Shown here piece after piece: positions 59,242 to 64,000 of a DNA stretch of 64,000 nucleotides. A program made the translations under genes and the position numbers. The notes beneath the pieces are model-generated. The model saw nothing but the letters and a program-made list of their open reading frames with translations, had not been told where the DNA came from and did no database searches. Location of the stretch: NCBI GenBank assembly GCA_037039685.1, contig JAWNGF010000014.1, forward strand, positions 1,178,001 to 1,242,000, written 5' to 3'. The stretch comes from Ceratobasidium sp. AG-K. Taxonomy: Eukaryota > Basidiomycota > Agaricomycetes > Cantharellales > Ceratobasidiaceae. The stretch's first letter is position 1. Each line of letters begins with the position of its first letter.

Positions 59242-60551
59242 TAGAGATGGCACATGGGCCAACCACACGGATCCGTACCCGGGGCCATGGATCCGTGCAC
59301 CCTGACCCCTGGGGTGGACCGTCCCGTGGCCCGTGGCCCCGGGACACGGGTCCTGGTGAGACCCGTGCTGGCCCGCGGATCCTGCGGGCCCACGGATCCG
59401 GGGGACCGTGATGAGATAAAATGTCACCACAAATAGACCTGGAGTGTACAGAAAAATGCGCATAATTCAGGGCTTTCCAAGCATATAAACAATTCTCATG
59501 TCAAAATTTATTTCAGTAGCTTAAACAAGGAAATACTCTTAAAAAAATAATCATAGCCATTCGCAACTGAGCTTACAGCACAAACCAATGTGATCCAGCT
59601 CAACCCAGTACCAGGATCATGTTGCCAGCATCAGAAACCCCCAAAAACGTATCCTAGAATGTTTATATCAAGCATAATTATGCTGGTACAACAGCAGAGA
59701 CTTGCTCCTGCATGATTATACCTGAGAATGCTGCCCAGGAAAGTCATCATGTTTGAAACTAACCAGAAACGGCCTGTGAGTAGCTTATAAAATGCGTAAA
59801 ATTCAGGCAGCTCTGGCTATATGGGTCAAGGTACCTAAAATGTGAATACCCATCGCGTAAACTCGGAATTAGTGGTCCAAAAATAATCAAAGGCATGCGC
59901 AGCACACTTGGACTGCCATTCACCCTCTTCTAGGGCTCTGATCAGGCTGAAAATTGGCACTCAGACACTTACATACCCTCTCTATCTGATTACATCAAGG
60001 GGAACAGCTTTCTACGGTGGTATTCACTAGTGCAAGTGGCGCTTCTCAGGGGTAACCCCGTGTTTCAGGTGTATTTCCGCTCCAGCGCATTAATAGGCCA
60101 CTTCCCAGTATTGATATTGAACTCTCACTAGTAAACCAACTTTTTGCGCACAATTAGAGACCTTAAACAGCCGGAATAGTTTCGATTTGGATGAAATAGC
60201 TCCTAAGTGGTGACAGTCAGATCAGCTTTGTGTATTTCTTAAATATCTCCCTCAGATAATTTTTCTGCAGGGTGTGAGTGGTATCGCTAGAAAGCTGCTT
60301 TCAATCTCTATCTAATAGTACTATTTACATGCTGTTGTGGTGGGACTTCTGGTCAAGGTTCAAGGATTCGCGGACCGGGGACCCGTGGACCCGTGGAACC
60401 GTGGTCCCTTGTGGTGACGGATCCGTGCACGGTCCCGGGTAATTTTTGGGCTGCTCAGACCATCTTGTGGCCCGTGTGCCACGGGTAATCACGGGTTTTC
60501 CATGGGTACCCCTAGGATCCGTGCAACGTAAGACCCGGATTGCCATCTCTA
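59242..60551. mobile_element. Non-autonomous hAT derivative, 1,310 bp
   Basis: Ends TAGAGATGGCACATGGG and TTGCCATCTCTA match the large hAT, and an 8-bp target duplication TCATAGCT is perfect (59234-59241 and 60552-60559). It has the same GC-rich subterminal vocabulary (about 59250-59420 and 60350-60540). The interior has no transposase remains. It depends on the transposase of the large element or a relative. Confidence 0.9.
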
Positions 60552-60558
60552 TCATAGC

Positions 60559-61056
60559 TGTTGCAACCCAACACTATGATGGTTGCCAACTGTAACTGTA
60601 TGTGTGCAAGTCAAGACTCAGAGAGACTTAGCACCTGAAGAACTGTGAACTATAGACTGTGAACGGCACTAAGACCTGAGGATCCAAGGTAACCCTGAGG
60701 GAAGCCCAGTGAAGGACTGTTTGTTGGGGAAATGACAAGGCAAAACAAGATGGGGATACCATGCTTGTTGTCACCTCATTATATATTCAGAAAAGAGGCA
60801 TGAGTCATACTTATGCCAAGAAACAAGTCATACAAACTATCCAATCAGAAAGCTTGATGAGTCATGTCCTATAACAGAACATGACTTGCCAAGAAAGGAA
60901 GTCAAAAGACAAAAGAAAAAGGAAGCAGCTTAAGGCTGCGCACAAACAAAGAAAACAGAACACAAAGGAAGAACGCATAAAGGAAGGGAGAACAAAAGGA
61001 ACACAAGACAAGCAACTGGGAGACAAAGTCCATTGGAGAGGCCTTGGGTCACAACA
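60559..61056 (-). repeat. 3' LTR of element C (LTR family A, copy 3)
   Basis: 498 bp on the minus strand, same family as 43662-44160. Directly preceded (minus direction) by the polypurine tract CTAAGGGGGGGTAA at 61057-61070, so it is the 3' LTR of the adjacent gypsy element and ties LTR family A to that element. Confidence 0.9.
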
Positions 61057-61866
61057 TTACCCCCCCTTAGGAGACCATTTAGGGGACCTGAATGGCAACT
61101 GCTGTAATTTACAGTTGTTCACCATTTTTTCAAATGCCTCCTTGTCCCCCTGGGACCAAATCGCTTTCTCCTCCTCTTCTAGAATTATGGGGTTCTCTGC
61201 TGAGTCCCCCACTTCCTCCTTCAACTCCATGGGTGCCTCCTTGCACCCTTCTTCCCATGTGGGTTGGTCCTTGACCTGAACCCTCTCTTCCTCTGCCAGC
61301 CATTCTGTTGGCGACCCCTCCTTTTCTGCCCATTGGTCCAGGTTGGGACTGTTGTCCCACCATTGCAGCTTGTACTTGAGTTCTTTGGCCCATCAGCCCC
61401 TGTCCTCCATCCAGTCCTTTAGGTCTTGATCCCACACCACATCCCATTCCCACTTGTTGCGCAAACATGCCCTTCCTTCCTTCTCCTCCCAGATCCACTT
61501 GGACTGCCACACATGGGGGTTGTCAATGTGATGGTCCCCCCATTCCTCACTTGTCCTGTTCTTGATGCTCCCCAAAATTGCTTCCTGGCCTGAGAACGCC
61601 ACACACCCCCTGGCTATCAGGATGCTTGGCCACTCCCTGAGTTGTCACTTTGTGGGTGGCTTGTGTCCGACCCACTCAAATTCTCCCGCCACCGCCAGAT
61701 GGAGCATGTTGCTCCCTGGGTAGTATTGGCACTGTCCCACACGCCGCATGCATTGAGGGACGTGGTATAAGACCACACCCGAGTCAAGACACTTTGTGAT
61801 TTCACAGGCTGTGCCTGTGGCCCATGGGAGGTTGCTGATGGTGACTGAGCAATGAGCAGCAGGCAT
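61057..61866 (-). pseudogene. Extra ORF after the chromodomain in element C
   Basis: One frame of about 270 codons from ATG 61866 (MPAAHCSVTISNLPW) to a TAA at 61057. Only two in-frame stops interrupt it (61645 and 61393), both TGA where CGA would restore Arg. It contains a Cys-rich start, Trp-rich acidic repeats (KSKWIWEEKEG-like, WAEKEGSPTEWLAEEE) and a tail with ENPIILEEEE. Its last codons AAG GGG GGG TAA are the polypurine tract itself. I do not recognise the product. Its position matches the extra ORF of element D. Confidence 0.6.
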
Positions 61867-61949
61867 GTTTGGAAAGTCTTTTGGGAGTGCTGGGTTGGTA
61901 TGCAAGTGGCTTTAGAGCAATGAAAGGCTGGTGAGAGCTGTTTGAGTTG

Positions 61950-62386
61950 AGGTTTGCTGCTCTCCCCCTGGTCCTTTTGAATGGCTGTTGTTTGAAATTT
62001 GAGGGTACAGGTGCCAAAGGGTTTTCTTTGAGGAACTTTCTCATGATGGGTAGTAGTTCTGCAATCTTTTCCGCTCTTTCTTTGGTATTTTTGCTTGGTG
62101 GATATCCCTTCCATCAGATTACCTATTTGAGTCCTTCCTTTGTTTCCTGCCAGTCCACAATCTTCCCGACTTCATAAACTTCTTTGTCTTCCTCTGTTTC
62201 TATGGGAGGTGGTCATATTTGGTTCCTGTTGAATTCCTTGTCCTCCTTGTATTTCCATAGCTGATCAATATGGAAGACATTATGCTTTTTGATGGATTTG
62301 GGGAGTTCAATCTTGTATGCATGGGAAGATATTGCCCTTGTAACCTTGAAGGGACCTAATTTCTTGTCATCAAGTTTCTTCATTGG
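61950..62386 (-). pseudogene. Integrase C-terminus and chromodomain of element C
   Basis: Minus strand: KKLGPFKVTRAISSHAYKIE, then HNVFHIDQLWKY, YEVGKIVDWQE and WKGYP, a short chromodomain. Stops at 62213, 62123 and 62114 interrupt it; the TGA codons are explained by CGA to TGA. Confidence 0.75.
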
Positions 62387-63021
62387 TCACTTTGTTTTAA
62401 AATTTGTTCCTAGGACCCAGACAAGGTCGCCTGGTTCATATTTTTCCCTTGGTTCTTTTGCCTGTTCTTCATGGAATTGCATCGCAGCTGTTGCTTCTTT
62501 CCTTGCTTCTTCCATCTGATCTTGTAGGTTTTTTGCCAAAGGGTTCTGAACGTCAACATCCACTATATTCCATCTAGGGTGGAATCCATAGGTAATTTCA
62601 AAGGGAGTCTTGCCTGAGGTTCTGTTGACACAATTGTTGTAGCAGAATTCTGCAATAGGTAGCCATTGCACCCAATTATCCTGTCTGTAGTTGATGAATG
62701 CCCTAAGAAAACTGTCAAGCCACTGATTAACTTGTTCTGACTGCCCATCAGTTTGAGGGTGGAATGCTGTACTGAAGGAAGGGTTGATTCTGAGTTTTTC
62801 ATAAAGGGAACGTAGGAAGTGACTGTTGAAGGTGGTTCCCCTGTCAGAGATAGTTTGCATGGGTAAACCATGAAGCTTCCAAACATTTGACAGAAAGAGA
62901 TCTGCAACTCCTTCTGCCGTTGTTGCTTCCTTGCAGGGGATGAAATGCGCCATTTGGCTGTGTCAATCTACCACCACCAGGATACTGTCCCATCCAGCTG
63001 ATTTGGGTAGTTTGACAGTGA
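62387..63021 (-). pseudogene. Integrase core of element C
   Basis: Minus strand: TVKLPKSAGWDSILVVVD, a TGA at 62963, then MAHFIPCKEATTAEGVADLF, ISDRGTTFNSHF and HPQTDGQSEQVNQW, i.e. the D and E catalytic segments of a gypsy integrase. Stops again at a TGA (62387) before PMKKLDDKKLG. Confidence 0.88.
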
Positions 63022-63486
63022 TGTCGTGAGCCATGCTCTCTCCATCAGACTCGTCTGCGTCCCATCCTCTCTCGTTTGTGTTTGTGTTTGCGTTTGTTCT
63101 TCCCCCTTGTTTCCCTGCCGCGTTGCCACCTTCTTGTGGTTATGTGTTTACACTGTGTAACGCAGCTGTGCTTTGTACGAGTCATGTCTGTTCATACAGC
63201 ATGACTCACATGGACACTCCTGACTGGTCGACTGTTATGACTCATGTGGCTGCGCCTTGTATGACTTGGCCACTGTCTGAATATATATAGAGGACCAACA
63301 AGCCTGGTAACCCCAGCTTGTTTTGTCTTGTCAAACATCCCCTTTGAGTGACACTTTGAACCACCCCTACCCTCAAGAGCCTACAGATACTTAAGTGTGT
63401 TGCGGTTCAAGAGGTTACTTAGGTCTTAGTACCGTCCACTCTCCATTGCGGCTTGTCCCATAGCCACTAAGAAGAAGCTTACGACA
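63022..63486 (+). mobile_element. Solo LTR, family B, copy 2
   Basis: 465 bp, TGTCGTGAGC...GCTTACGACA, opposite in direction to copy 1 at 45030. TATATATA at about 63283. The flanks AGTGA (63017-63021) and AATGA (63487-63491) are a 5-bp target duplication with one mismatch. It splits the integrase of element C between YDF and TVKLPKS. Confidence 0.88.
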
Positions 63487-63954
63487 AATGAAGTCATAGC
63501 TGATGTCTTCCCAAGGATGTGTTGCTACAGGTAATGGTTTTGCTGGTACTGAATGTATGTGTCCCTTGCTTCTTTGGCATGCTTTGCAGGAGTCTACGTA
63601 TCTGTTGACTGTTGCTTTCATTCCTGGCCAGTAGTATTGTCTTGATAGCAGTTCTAGGGTTCTTGCTTGTCCCTGGTGACCAACAGTTGGTGAATCATGA
63701 TGTTGTTGTAGTAATTCCAGGCGCAGATCCTTATCTTCTGGAACATAGATTGCACTCTTGTACCATAGGAGTCCCTCCATTATTTTGTAATCCTTGAACT
63801 TCTTCCTGACACTAGGGGGATGGTTTTCCCTTTCTTTGACCACTAGGACAAGTGTTGTAAGCAATTCATCTTCCTCTTGTGCTTCTGTGATTTCTGCAAT
63901 AATGTCCCTTCCTAATTCCACTGCAAAACCTTTGAATCTTTCCTGATGTATCAT
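63487..63954 (-). pseudogene. Integrase N-terminal zinc finger region of element C
   Basis: Minus strand, open for 150 codons: VRKKFKDYKIMEGLLWYKSA, QQHHDSPTVGHQGQARTLEL, YYWPGMK and CKACQRSKG (HHCC zinc finger), ending WEDISYDF where the solo LTR intervenes. Its continuation is at 63021-62387. Confidence 0.88.
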
Positions 63955-64000
63955 GATCTGTTCTGCATTTGGTATACCATGATGTTCAGAATGTCTGGAC

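Larger units (their letters stand above)
60559..64000 (-). mobile_element. Degenerate chromodomain gypsy element C, 3' part
   Basis: Runs off the right edge. Minus strand order: RNase H end and integrase zinc finger, solo LTR insertion, integrase core, chromodomain, extra ORF, polypurine tract, 3' LTR. Coding parts carry many in-frame stops. Confidence 0.9.

Noticed and set aside
61130..61510. Gly-rich 126-codon minus-strand frame in element C
   Set aside because: Alternative frame of the Trp/Glu-rich extra ORF; the Gly bias follows from GGN out-of-frame reading.
1..64000. CRISPR arrays, prokaryotic operons, rRNA genes
   Set aside because: No regularly spaced direct repeats or rRNA-like segments were seen, and the intron-rich genes show nuclear fungal DNA.

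Overview
This window is nuclear DNA of a filamentous basidiomycete. Genes are interrupted by many introns of about 50 nt with GT(A/G)NGT donors and CTAAC-like branch sites. The gene families (GH7 cellulase, DUF6535 and DUF7330 proteins, I66-type protease inhibitors, secreted S33 peptidases, chromodomain gypsy elements) together suggest an Agaricomycete close to Rhizoctonia/Ceratobasidiaceae. That placement is inference from family content, not a database match.

Positions 1-26.3 kb are a gene-rich arm. It holds the 3' part of a ZNFX1-type RNA helicase with NF-X1 and RZ zinc fingers, a DCAF7/WDR68-type WD40 protein, an acyl-CoA/4-coumarate-CoA ligase-like enzyme, two tandem secreted S33 alpha/beta hydrolases, a DUF7330 protein on the minus strand and a secreted GH7 cellobiohydrolase. 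Several of these conserved genes carry isolated one-base frame changes, some at homopolymers. Because even the normally essential DCAF7 homologue is affected, I favour unpolished-assembly errors over wholesale pseudogenisation, but the sequence alone cannot settle this.

Positions 26.7-43 kb are a locally duplicated accessory cluster. It has two full-length DUF6535 membrane proteins (minus strand), two truncated DUF6535 relics, two near-identical I66-type beta-trefoil protease inhibitor genes (plus strand) with duplicated promoters, a small acidic protein, a C2H2 zinc-finger gene, foldback elements and a small insertion visible by comparing a filled with an empty copy of a duplicated flank.

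Positions 43.3-64 kb are a nest of transposons whose order can be read from target-site duplications. A 13.5-kb chromodomain Ty3/gypsy element (45587-59082, TSD CTGTT) lies inside an older LTR. It is itself interrupted in gag by a 6.4-kb hAT DNA transposon (47287-53648, TSD GTGGATCA). A 1.3-kb non-autonomous relative of that hAT lies at 59242-60551 (TSD TCATAGCT). A second, degenerate gypsy element on the minus strand fills 60559-64000 and is split by a solo LTR. Four LTR families are present. Two of them are followed by a primer site complementary to the predicted mRNA 5' end, i.e. Tf1/sushi-type self-priming. The large element repeats its polypurine tract exactly twice inside pol, and both gypsy elements carry an extra ORF between the chromodomain and the 3' LTR.
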